Source: Acridotheres tristis (Eukaryota > Chordata > Aves > Passeriformes > Sturnidae). Taken from it: 64,000 nucleotides of DNA. Every line of letters begins with the position of its first letter. Position 1 is the stretch's first letter. This document shows positions 13,496-24,455 of this stretch, piece by piece. Both the position numbers and the translations under genes were made by a program. The notes beneath the pieces are model-generated. The model saw nothing but the letters and a program-made list of their open reading frames with translations. It had not been told where the DNA came from and searched no databases. The stretch spans positions 105,141,548 through 105,205,547 of the forward strand of contig CM072884.1 in assembly GCA_037013685.1 (NCBI GenBank), given 5' to 3'.

Positions 13496-16400
13496 GTACT
13501 GTGCATCCACCTTCATAAGACAATTCTGCCACACTACTAAAACTAAATTTTATCCACTTTTCTTCTTAACTCTGTCAGTAAATTATTTTAATTAGTTTTC
13601 AAACAACAATGAAAATATATCACTTATAGAAAAAAAAATATTTTACCATTTTTTACAGTAACTGCTTCTGTAAATACACCTGATGACTTGACAGCTCTCA
13701 CTTCAGATCATCAGAACATCTACTGTGTTGTCAATGGGAGATAAACCTTTCTACTTATGAAGGATTGGTATTGACAAGTATTTTAATAATTCAAATTATC
13801 TCAAGAGGACGTTTACCACAAATGGCATTTCTCTCCCTGTTCCTTTTGCTATGAGGCAAAAAAATGAGAATCAATGGTGTAAATCCATTTGAAAGAGAAA
13901 ACAAGATGGAAATCTAGACAACTTCAGTTATTTGGCCCTGAAGAGCTTGCTCAGAATTTCCTGGGATTATATTTCAAGTTACATTGCTCCACTACAAAAA
14001 GTTACAAAATTTTGCCATCTGATCTTCATAAATAGTTAAGAATTAAAATGTAAAAGGACTGTATTGTCACTATACAGCAAACATACCCCACAGCCATCTC
14101 AATGACATCTTTGAGAGCACTTTTCCTTGCATCTCCTTTCATCATAGACCTCTGCTGACAATCAAAGATCTAAGTGCAAGGCAGTACACTAACAATGTTT
14201 GAATTAAGTATGCAGCAAAGCTCTCCAAGATTGTGGAAATTTCATCAAGATGATAAAATATGACTCCACTAAGTTAGGGAACTCACTTCTCAGAAAAATC
14301 AACCCTGTAGGCAAAGGAAAAGCCACAAGAAATAAAGTAACTAGATATGGCTTCAAAGTCTTCAATGCTCTGAGAGCTGAGCAAGCTGACTCAAAAGATT
14401 CTCAGAATTACAACCAAGATTTAGTTTCCCCTTTCAGAAGGTGAAGGATAAAGTAAATTATTTTCTCCCCATACTAATACAAAATTTAATTTTGTTCATG
14501 AAGAATATGAGAGAATTAGCAAGCTTTGTGGCCAAGAGTGGAAAAGTTGGGAGTACTCAAATGACTCCAAGGAACTTCTGGGAAGTTGTCTGCCACAGCC
14601 ACTCTTACTCCTCCAGTTCAATTGTGCCAGGCAGCAAAAGAGTGTCCCAAACCACAGACTAGAGGGATGCGGGCAGCTGTAAATGGCTAGCAATGCAGGA
14701 GCATCCTCAGACATCACTGCCCAGTCAGTGCAGACCCTTGTTGAGAAATGGGACAGGGGGAGGATGAGGAAGAGAGGAAAAATCTGGACCAGCCACTGAC
14801 ATGATAATCCAATTTACAGCTGTTCAGAGCAGCTGCCGGAGCCTGCTTCAGTCCTAGGCTGAAGAAAATGTCAGCGGAGATCACAGTCTCATTAGGGGCA
14901 CCAGACTATTTTAATCAGGAATTAATCAGATTCATATTTTTGCAAAAGTTTTGAATCTAGAAGAGCCAGTGAATACACAATATGTTGTGCATAGGCAAAC
15001 GGTAAAAGCAAATATCTGAATTACTCAAAAAGACAGGAATTTTAACTATGAATGCAAGTCACCAGTGTCAGGGCCAAGGGGCTGTATTCCACATCCACTA
15101 ATTACTGACACTCCTCTTTACAGGCAGCACTTCATCAATCAAACACTTCATCAAGCAAACACAAACCCTCTCCCTGAAATATGTGAGCACCTTCAGTCTT
15201 AGTCAGAACATAATTAATTCTACCAAGAAGCATTTTACTTAATCTCTGAATATCTTCGGATAACCCCAGATTGGGGAAAAAAGAAAAACAAAAACATTTT
15301 ATTTTATCTCTTTTATTTATTTTGTCTCTTATCTCATCACTGATGTACAGATATTTTGCTGTTCGTTTGTTCAGTCCAGAAGCATGTATAAAAACAGAAA
15401 ACTAAAGTAGCTGATATTATAAATGTAGAGATTAACCCTGAAACCTGCCTCTAAACATAGTATCCTGTGACCTAGTACTACCTTGTCAGAACAAAATCCT
15501 AAATGAACAGAGAGGCTTAATGTTAGTGTACTCAAAATCAAGAGGTTTTCCAGACCTGGCAAAAAAGAGGCTTTTAAAAAAAATTAATAGCAAAAAATTA
15601 ATACTTCTAGACTGTATCTTGGAATAGAGTCTCTTCTTGAAGTACAAGAGATCAACCACCAGCCATGGCTCTTAGCACTGAAAAAAAATAAACATCTCAA
15701 ACCCATGACATGAATATAGCATACTTATGTAAAGTCTACAAAGGATGTTTTAAAAGAGAAGAAAATCTTTACTTAAGACATACATGACAAAGGTTAGTAA
15801 AAGGTAATGATGCAATTGGAAAAAAAAACAAACACTTAATAAAAATTCTCATTAAGCAAATAAATCTTAATATCAAATAAATGATTGGGCTAGTCAGCAG
15901 CAGATTCACCACCAAGCTTTCTTTTTACCACCCTAGCAAATGATATACTCATTTTACCTATTATAGTCAAGCTTTCATAGTCCATTCTATCCTTATCAGT
16001 TTACCTGAAGCAGGATTTCAAGAAGCTATTCTTTTTCAAATTGTATGTTGTATTATTCATAATGTTTTCACTCCCACTAGCACTTGATGTCTCCTGATCT
16101 ATACAGCACAAAACAAGCAGAAAGAATAGCCTCTGCCTGAAGTGTTTACATTTTAAATACTGCACAAAACAGAATTTGTACCTTTATTCAGTACAATGGT
16201 ATAAAACTGGCATGAAAGTAAATTGCCTGAATGTAGTTATCTCCATCAAAAGAGCTGGAGAAACTATTGGTTTCATTTTGAGGTTTCTTGTCCTTTCTAT
16301 AACGTGGGGAAAGTTGAAAAAAAAAAAAAAATCAAACTTCAGTTATTTATTTTGTTAATTTTATTGCAGATTTTCCTCAAGAATCTTGCTTACTCTCCCT

Positions 16401-19400
16401 TATATCATAACTTCCTCTGAAAAAGGCAGACAATACTCCACTGATTCTGTTAGGCTGGTTTAGTTTTATCTGAAAGAAATAAAAGATTGCAGAAAGTGCC
16501 TTTATTTCCCTTGACTAAGACTAAAGTAATTATTCATTATCAGCATCACTATATTCCTCTAAATATATACATCAAAAAAGTACACTTCTTTTCTAAAATG
16601 GAAGTGAATTTCTTAAATATGTGTCTGTGTATATAAAAATTTTCAAGAGGAAGCAAATAAAACAAGTACTAAAGTATATCCTTGACTTTCTCTTACTTTT
16701 CAATTATAGTTTGACCTTTCCACCACAATCTTGAAGAAGCTAGTTCAGTAGTGATACAATAGCCTTTCACCCAAGCTCTGCACTGACTGTACTTATCTTT
16801 ATGACATGACTATCTGAACTGATGCTTTCTAACATGCCATATAATCTTTTTCTTTAAAATTTTCTCTTGGAATGGACATACTACTCTTTACATGAGATTT
16901 AGACTTCAAAACACACAATATTTTCTCCTGAAACTCTGCTTGTAGCGCTCATGACTATATTTACCTTTTAAACTTGGAATATCTTGGAATGCTTACAGCA
17001 AATTCCCTTTCATTTGGTAGGAACAGTTATTCCTGTGATGAGTATTCAAAGGGATACTCTCCATCTGCCACAAAATAAGCAGTTGTTGAACATATCAAGT
17101 AGCTTAAAAATTCAGGGCTCAGTTGTCAGCAAAGCTGAACATCGCATTTGAGAATTATAAATTTATGATAACTTAGACTGATTGCTTAGGATTGGCTTAA
17201 TAAAACTAAAGCATTTTTGAAATTACTTTTTTATTTTTGGTCCTTTTAAATTACCTCTCAAGGTTGTCTAGATTTAAGACTTACTGTGTTCAATGTTCCA
17301 CATATGATATATGTGGGTGCTTAAGTATATTTTTACAGAAGATTGTTGGATTTTTTTATTGGGAATCTAATATCGCCCTTAATCATGATACTTTCCAGTG
17401 TGTTCACAAGGCAGCTTCAGGTAAGAAAGACTGGTCCTACAGTTTAACAAGTCCTAAACTAATAACCTTTTACATAGACAGCAGTGGCCAGTGTACTGTA
17501 CAAGAGTTAGCTCAGACAACTTGGAGTATGTGCTTGACTTTCTGCTTGGTGAATTCTTACATGGAAAGCAAAATAGCCCAAAAGATGCTGCTACTCTAAA
17601 AACAAGTAAATAAAATCCACAACTCAGGCTGACAAATGGCCAAAGAATAGAGCAGCCTGATAAATAGAAAGTATATAAGAAATAACATCACAAAAGATGC
17701 AATCCTACAACATATATTCAAATACTTTTAAATATTTCATGCAGTTCTGGGTTTCTGTAGATTCTCCTGACTGACCCTTCCATGCACACAGCACACAATC
17801 AACTGTAGAATTTTTGATGCAGAAGTCTCACAAATTTAAATGCTGTCTACAAAGTATGTTTAATTTTCCACAGAGTTAAGGAGTTGCATGTGACTATAAG
17901 GGCTGGTTGATATTTTCTGTAACTACTTACACAAGTGACTTTCAATCAGATGGAAACACCTAGAACTTATTCATACAAATATACTAATAAATATATGGGG
18001 ACTTTTCTCACCTTCCCAATTCAATTATTCAAGTTAGGAGGCTAATCTACTAATGCACCTGCAGTTCAGGAAACAAGATATCAATGTTGATTTCTTGCTT
18101 GGACTTGCTGGCTGAAAGAGCTTATTGCTCTCTATTGCCTAGATATTTGAGCCTAGGAAAACTATCCAGGTAATATCACCAGGCTACGTAGCACAGCAAT
18201 AGTTAAGCAAAGCAAATATTCTCTCAAGCATATTTCTATATTTCCTTTTTTTTAACTTACTGAAAAATTAGAACACAATTTGCATTCAAAAAACAACAAG
18301 AAATTACTTTTTATTTGAAAAACAAAGTCTTTATTCATTCATTGTTAAAAAAGGAACCAAGAACCCAAAGTCCATCCAACTGCATGGAAAAATTATCCTT
18401 TTTTTTTTAATATCCAGTTTCCCTTTTGGTTGTTTATAACTGGTTGCATACCCAGAGCTCTAAAAGGAGAACAAACAACTATGTCAACCCAGCTAATGGC
18501 AGCTATGGAAATATTCACATGGGAAAAATACTTCCCATGCAGCCAAAAAAGAAAAGCAAAAACCAATCCATAACTTCTTAAGCCATCCATTTCACTGCTG
18601 TTGAATAAATAGTGCCTAGTTTTCTGTTGCTTTTGCTGAGATGCCAGGCAGCCACATTACCTTTGATCTATTTCTGTTCAAGTAACATAGAGAAGTGTCT
18701 GAAACAATGATAATATGCACTGTTGATCCAGGAACAGTAGTAGATTATATAGCAAGATATATCTTATTGGCTAAAAATAGAGGTTGTGCAGACAGGATGT
18801 CCTGAAGAGTAGCACAGAGGACAGGATGCTCTTACTGTTAAAAGCTGAATGATTTTTATGGTATTTATAAGCCCCTGATTCAATTTGCTGTTTGCTCATT
18901 TGATATATCACTCCTCACAAAATAAGATCTATATGGAAGAACAATAAACATGTTATTTCACGCTGCAAAACAGCCAGATTTTGTTTTGAAATACAAGTAG
19001 TCTCATGGACAGAAAATATTTGTTCTTTTGAGTTATTTTTTAAAGCTCTTAAGAGGCTACAGTCAAATCTTAGTATAGAGGAAAAGGACACACACTCACC
19101 TACCCAGATGAGATTGTGTTTGCCTACTCAGATTTCTCTAATGTATCATGATCAATGGACAAGAAGATCAACTTAATTGTCCTAACCGCATATTTTATGA
19201 ACTGTGACAAGTTTGTTATAACTCATTTGCTCTAAACTTTTCGTTTGAGATTGTGAAAGTACCAAGAGATAAACTCAGCAATGTCAACAAGCTCGGTGGC
19301 ATAGTTCAAGCTGTGAAGGTTCAATAAATAGGTCTGTAAACATTGCAAATCAACAAAGCTTTTGATGAAATGTCAAGCAAGACAGAGCTTAGCTATATTC

Positions 19401-20276
19401 AGCTCAGCTTGAACTCATAAACCATTAACTGGCCTCTGTAGTTTCCACAGAAATGTGTTATGAATAAAACACAAATATTGAAATAGAAATAAAAACAAAA
19501 CTTTTTTTTCTTTAAGAGAGAAGATTAATTAAAGCTATTTAATAACTGGAAATGGTATCTTAATCACCCCAATAAAGACAGATTCATCAAAACAGAAAAT
19601 ATGAAAATGCTGCATACTCTTATAATGGAGAAACCATTATTTTGTGACTTCAAGTAAGGCAAGGATGCAAAACAGAAATAGAACACAAAATTAATTTTGA
19701 AATACCCTAAAGATATTTCAACTTTGAACCATTGCAAAAATCTGTTTTTTCCTGCATGAGACAAAGAATATTGTTTGCTTCGGAGAAAATACATATTTTG
19801 CCCTTCAGTTTTAGTACTAAGAATAGAATAAAATTTGTTACAATGCATCAAGGTACCTATTTATTACAGAAAATAGGATTAATTTTTTTCCCCTCAAGTG
19901 GAGGATTGTATTACATATATACAGCCAAATATTCTCTCAAGATCTATTTCCAAAAGTCTTGAAAGTTACAAAGTTACTTGAGCTCCTTTTCAGTAACAAT
20001 CCTCTGTAGACGTCCATGCAATTATTCTAGACTGAATGCAATGTTGTTTCTGCCCGATGGCCCAGTTTCCAAGCTATTTCTATATCATCACTTGAGTAAT
20101 TCATTTGACCATGTCCAAATTTGTTTGCAGTAAACTTTGCATCTTTCTACTGTCTTTGTAATGAAAAGTTCATTTAGGAAAACAATTAAATCCTCTTTGA
20201 TCACCTAATAGCTATTATCCATAACTGTGCCAGCCCTCTGGTATTGTCATTGCACTTTTCCCTCCCGTCGGTGAGG
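13496..20276. other. Unique AT-rich DNA, no gene seen
   Basis: The longest frame is 120 codons at 17237-17599 (+), with no recognised motif and no supporting splice context. 14800-14945 is a higher-complexity patch with two CAGCTG E-boxes and TAAT motifs. A small palindrome, CCACATAT-GAT-ATATGTGG, lies at 17298-17316. 13-base-class A runs occur near 16318-16331. No interspersed repeat was recognised. Confidence 0.55.
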
Positions 20277-20280
20277 AAAA

Positions 20281-20357
20281 CAAACAAACAAACAAACAAA
20301 CAAACCTGTTTAACCTAATCAGAGACTTAGTACATACAGAAGTTTGTTTGTTTGTTT
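20281..20357. repeat. (CAAA)6 and (GTTT)4 in inverted orientation
   Basis: (CAAA)6 occupies 20281-20304 and (GTTT)4 occupies 20342-20357, separated by about 37 bp. The two tracts are reverse complements over 16 bases and could pair as a stem. They sit about 50 bp upstream of the CpG-rich block. Confidence 0.93.
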
Positions 20358-20403
20358 CCCTTTCTTTACTAACACCCTGTTGATACTCTCCACCCAGCTT
20401 TGG

Positions 20404-20979
20404 ACGATTTAAAAATAAAAGTTACGCAAGGCACGGGTATCTGGCCGGAGGGAGCGGATGCTCCGGCGGGGCCGGGGTCAGTCGCCTCCCACGAGCCCCA
20501 CTTGCCCTTGGCTTGGGAACTTGTCGAGCCCCCCGAGCGCAGCAGGCAGCGCCCAGCAGCCCCAGCATCCCGGCAGGCAGCCCACTGACCTAAATGCCGT
20601 CCTTAGGTTGCGTTCCTGCTGCTCTTCACTCTTTGAATACTCCTTGTGTTCATTTAGAGCCGGTACTCACCCGAGGCATCCCCAGGCATTGCCGGCACTG
20701 CGGTGTCTCGCTACCTTCGTGGGGAAGCGGTCAGTGGATTTCCCCGTGGGCACTTCTCTCTAACACATTCTCCAAAGTAGGAGAAACCTGGAGGGAGACT
20801 CATTGCCAGGTGCAGGTAAGGCACGCCTGCAATCACCCTCCAGTTTCACGGGCACAAAAAGAGCACCCCGTTCTCAGAAGCCAGCAGGAGAATTACAGCC
20901 AATTTTGTTTTCTCGAACAGCAGCGAGGTACTCTCCCAAGGTACACAGGCAGCGTGCGCTGCGCTCCCTCCCTCCTCGC
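20404..20979 (+). promoter_or_regulatory. Isolated CpG-rich block, candidate promoter and first exon
   Basis: This stretch of about 575 bp contains some three dozen CpG dinucleotides, densest at 20440-20560, in a window where CpG is otherwise very rare. Unmethylated CpG islands usually mark vertebrate promoters. A TATA-like run (TTTAAAAATAAAA, 20408-20420) lies about 30 bp before the CpG-dense part. A consensus 5' splice site, CAG|GTAAG, falls at 20815|20816, so a + strand first exon of roughly 20440-20815 is conceivable. Open frames here (62, 101 and 148 codons in three phases) overlap one another and resemble no protein family; in GC-rich DNA they are expected by chance. The TATA-like run is nearly symmetric, so a minus-strand promoter is also possible. 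The composition is seen directly; promoter activity and direction are inference. Confidence 0.45.
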
Positions 20980-23480
20980 TGAAATGGTTTCTCCCTCCAC
21001 AGGCTCAATCTACCTGATTATGTTCTCTCCTAATCAGTAATCTTAGTTTCCCCAGCAGTAGCGGCCCTCCTCGTCCACCCAGGATTTCTGGAGGGCAAGG
21101 TGCAGAAGCAGGGCAGCAGCACTCCAGGGACACAGGGCAAGGTAGCAACATTTTGGAAGGACTTGTGTTTCTGTCTGCTTTTTTGTTTGAACACTGGAGT
21201 ACAGCCTTCGCCTGTCTGAGAGAGAGATTATGCTTCCTGCTTTTACAATCCTATTCAAATAAGCTTAAAATCCCTAAGAAAAAAAAAGGCTACCTACTTC
21301 ATCAAGCAGGAACTGCTTTTCAATACAGTCTTTTTTTTTTTTGGTGTATCCTTTCCCTAAAACTAGCTTGTATCCCTTTCAAATGTAACAGTATAAATGC
21401 ATCTGCAGTATATTCTTCCTTATCTCTAGTGAACAAATAAAATAGGTATGATTTCCCTCCCCTCCTGTTTCTTCTTTTGTAAGCTAAAAGACAGGAAGGA
21501 TAAGTAAAACACATATTACCACAACAAAGTTCAATATAATATGTTGTTCAACAAGCTTGCTGTGAGCCTGAAAGGGTACTTTGGGTTTTGTTTGTTTGTT
21601 GATTTATGTTTTTGTAATAAGTAGGGAGGATGGTACAGACAAAAAGAATCTTCCTCTTTTTGTCCTGATTATTACAGCTAAACTGATTATTACATTATTA
21701 ACTGTTATTCTCCTGTAAATCTCTTCTAATCCCAGTTTAGAGACTATATCAGAATTAATTAAAAATTTCCTTTAGTAGTTAACAGGATAGTCTAAAAACA
21801 TTTGTGGAGAGAGCATTGGGCAAAGCATGGATCAAGGGACAATTTACACCAGAATTTTAAGCTGGCTATAGAGCACAGTTATGCTGTGGTCTGTCAGACA
21901 CAGCCACATAAAAGTGTGACAGCAAAGAGGTAGGAGATGTAGAGATAGGAGATGTGTAGGACCACTCCATTCCAGGACATTGTGGTACCTATTTAAACAC
22001 TGAATATCCCTAAAGTCTGGTCATTTAATAGCTAAGCAAAACTGTCTTTTGTAGGCAGCATAAGCAGACTTATGATACACTTTAGAATCTGTATTCAAAA
22101 AAATAATATTAATTAGTATTCCTTTGACATCAGACCCAATTTAAAACAAATTATCACAAATTATACATCAGTCTCCTAACAAAAGCTAAACCTTTGCATT
22201 TATCATCCAAAGAAACAGCATCTCTCCATTCACTGTAATAATCCATTCAACTGAAACTTAAGGTCATTTCATGTTTTATTCAGGGTTGTACATTGAATCA
22301 AGACTTACCATCTATGACAACAGACTAGAAAGTTACTTGAAAGTAATTTTCAGTTAAACTTCTTAGATTAAACCTCTAGAGCTACTGAGTTGGTTATGGG
22401 AGGACAACAGCTAAAACTTTATTAATTGAATGCACTAGATAATAGAGCACCTAGATGTGTTCTCCTTGCCATTTACAGCATGGGGAATGATGTCTCAATG
22501 CCTACAGCACAGCTGAGCACACCTCACACCAAAATATACTTCTGAAAGGCTCAGAAATGCTATTTCAAGCCTCCTTTATGAGCAAAATAGAGAAATAAAA
22601 CACGTGACTTTCTCCTGTTATTAAAAAAAATTCAGCAGAAACTGTGCATGACTGAACATGAGTATGATAGCAAGCACTAGAATAACACTGTAAAGTTTAT
22701 AAGGAATTAGAAATAGGGTTGCTACAATCATTTCCACAATATAGCTCTTTATTCATTGTAACTCTGAAACTGGTAGTCTAGAAAAACAGGACCACAGTGT
22801 CTATTCCCAAGACCTTAAAAACTTTGACAAATGTGGCATAAGCTTGAAAAGCAATCGAGAATTAAAAGACAGTAAAAAAGCCAGAAAACATACATAAATT
22901 AATAAGTAACAACAAAATAATGGTTAGAGAGTGCAGAGGAGTTTAGCATGAGCCAGAGAACATTGCTTGATTTCCTAATTGTATTCCATCACTCTGCAGT
23001 AGGACAGGCCTCATGTAGCAAAGACTTTGTCAATATACTAATTCAATAGAAACTGTTATTTTTCATCTTTTATGTTTGTTTGGCATTTATCAAAATAATA
23101 TCTGTTCTTTTGTCACCTAAGCTCCACAGGAGGGGTATTATTGGGTGATGTGAGCAAAAATACCCCTAAATGTCCAAGCAACACTGCTTAGGCACCTTTC
23201 AACCTAGACAAAATTATTGCTATTCAAAATCTGATTGCTTTCTGTGAAAGGAGGCAATTTATTTTTAAAGATTGCTTACAGATTGTAACTCTACCCAGAA
23301 TAATGGCAAGAAAGTCTACAACTGACTTTTTAATCACATCCAAAAGGAGTATAAAACTACACCATAACACACAGTCTTTCACGTCACATATGACATGTTC
23401 CTCATCTGGTGAGACAAACAAGTCTAAAATCCTACCCCACAGCTTAGCTTGAGACTCTTCCCCAGTATAGGACTCCTAAA
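20980..23480. other. Unique DNA, no gene seen
   Basis: 21043-21260 remains moderately GC-rich, grading out of the CpG block. Poly-purine and poly-T runs occur at 21277-21287 and 21331-21342. 21900-21960 shows a short imperfect doubling of TAGGAGATG. The longest open frames are 95 and 71 codons, without motifs. Confidence 0.5.
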
Positions 23481-24455
23481 ACCACAGAATGTTCTGAGTT
23501 GCAAGAGACCCACAAAGTTCATTGAGACCAACTCCTGACCCTGTACAGGAAAACCCCAAGAATCACACCCTGTGCCTGAGAACATTGTCCAAATGTTCTT
23601 TGAGCTCTGTCAGGCTGGTGCTGTGACCACTGTCCAGGGGAGCTGTTCCAGTGCCCAAACACCCTCTGACGGAAGAACCTTTTTCTGATATCCAAATTAA
23701 ACCTCCCCTGACACAACTTCAGGCCATTCCCTCGGGTCCTGTCACTGTCACCACAGAGCAGAGATCAGTGCCTGCCCCTCCTGTTCCCCTCACAAGGAAG
23801 TTGTGCCTGCAGTGAGGTCTCCCCTCAGTCTCCTCCAGGCTGAACAAACCCAGTGCCTTCAGCCCCTCCTCACACGGCTTCTCCTCAAAGACCTTCTCCA
23901 TCCTCATTGCCCTCCTTTGGATGTTCTTTAACAGCTTAATGTCTTTTTTATACCATGGCAGCCCAAACTGTCCCCAGCACTGGAGGTGAGGCTGCCCCAG
24001 CCCAGAGCAGAGCAGGACAATCCCTCCCTTGCCCTTCTGGCCATGCTGTCCCTGATGTCCCCAGGACACGCTTGGCCCTCCTGGCTGCCAGGGCACTGCT
24101 GGCTCAGCTTCAACTTTCCATCCACCAGGACCCCCAGGTGCCTTTCCCTGGTGCTGCTTTCCAGCCTTTCATTCCCCAGTCTGTCCATACATCCAGGGTT
24201 GCCCCATCCCAGAGGCAGAATCCAGCACTTTCCCTTGTTGAATTTCCCATCCTGGTGACTGCCCAGGCCTCTCATTTGTCGAGGTCTCTGAAGGGCCTGC
24301 CTGCCTTCAGGGACTCAGCAGCTCCTCCCAGTTTTGTATCACCTGCAAACCTGCTCAGTGTCCCTTCCAGTGCTGTGTTCAAGTCCTTTATGAAGATGTT
24401 GAAGAGCACAGGGCTGAGGATGGAGCCCTGTGGAGCCCCCGTGGTGACAGCTCAC
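23481..24455 (-). mobile_element. CR1 LINE, ORF2 RT C-terminus to 3' end, broken
   Basis: This is the largest CR1 copy lying wholly inside the window, read on the minus strand from 24455 down to 23481. It begins at reverse-transcriptase motif B: codons for GAPQGS near 24425-24445, then PVLFNIF. It continues through the catalytic block, which reads F-A-G-D at about 24340-24350 instead of the usual F-A-D-D, so the first metal-binding aspartate is lost. After an in-frame stop near 24280 the frame shifts; KFNKGKC is read at about 24235 in the 23928-24275 frame. A second shift leads to the frame at 23719-24096, which holds KDIKLLKNIQRRA near 23940. The 3' UTR and the ATTCTGTGGT-type terminus follow. 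ORF2 normally encodes the endonuclease and RT that copy the element by target-primed reverse transcription; this copy cannot. The + strand frames here, up to 202 codons, are antisense shadows. Confidence 0.95.

Noticed and set aside
20817..20836. TAAGGCACGC, matching the first ten bases of miR-124
   Set aside because: The match ends after ten bases, and the upstream sequence cannot form the required hairpin; it overlaps the splice donor by chance.
20594..21040. 148-codon frame in the CpG-rich block
   Set aside because: It overlaps two other phases, has no domain, crosses the candidate splice donor, and is expected in GC-rich DNA.
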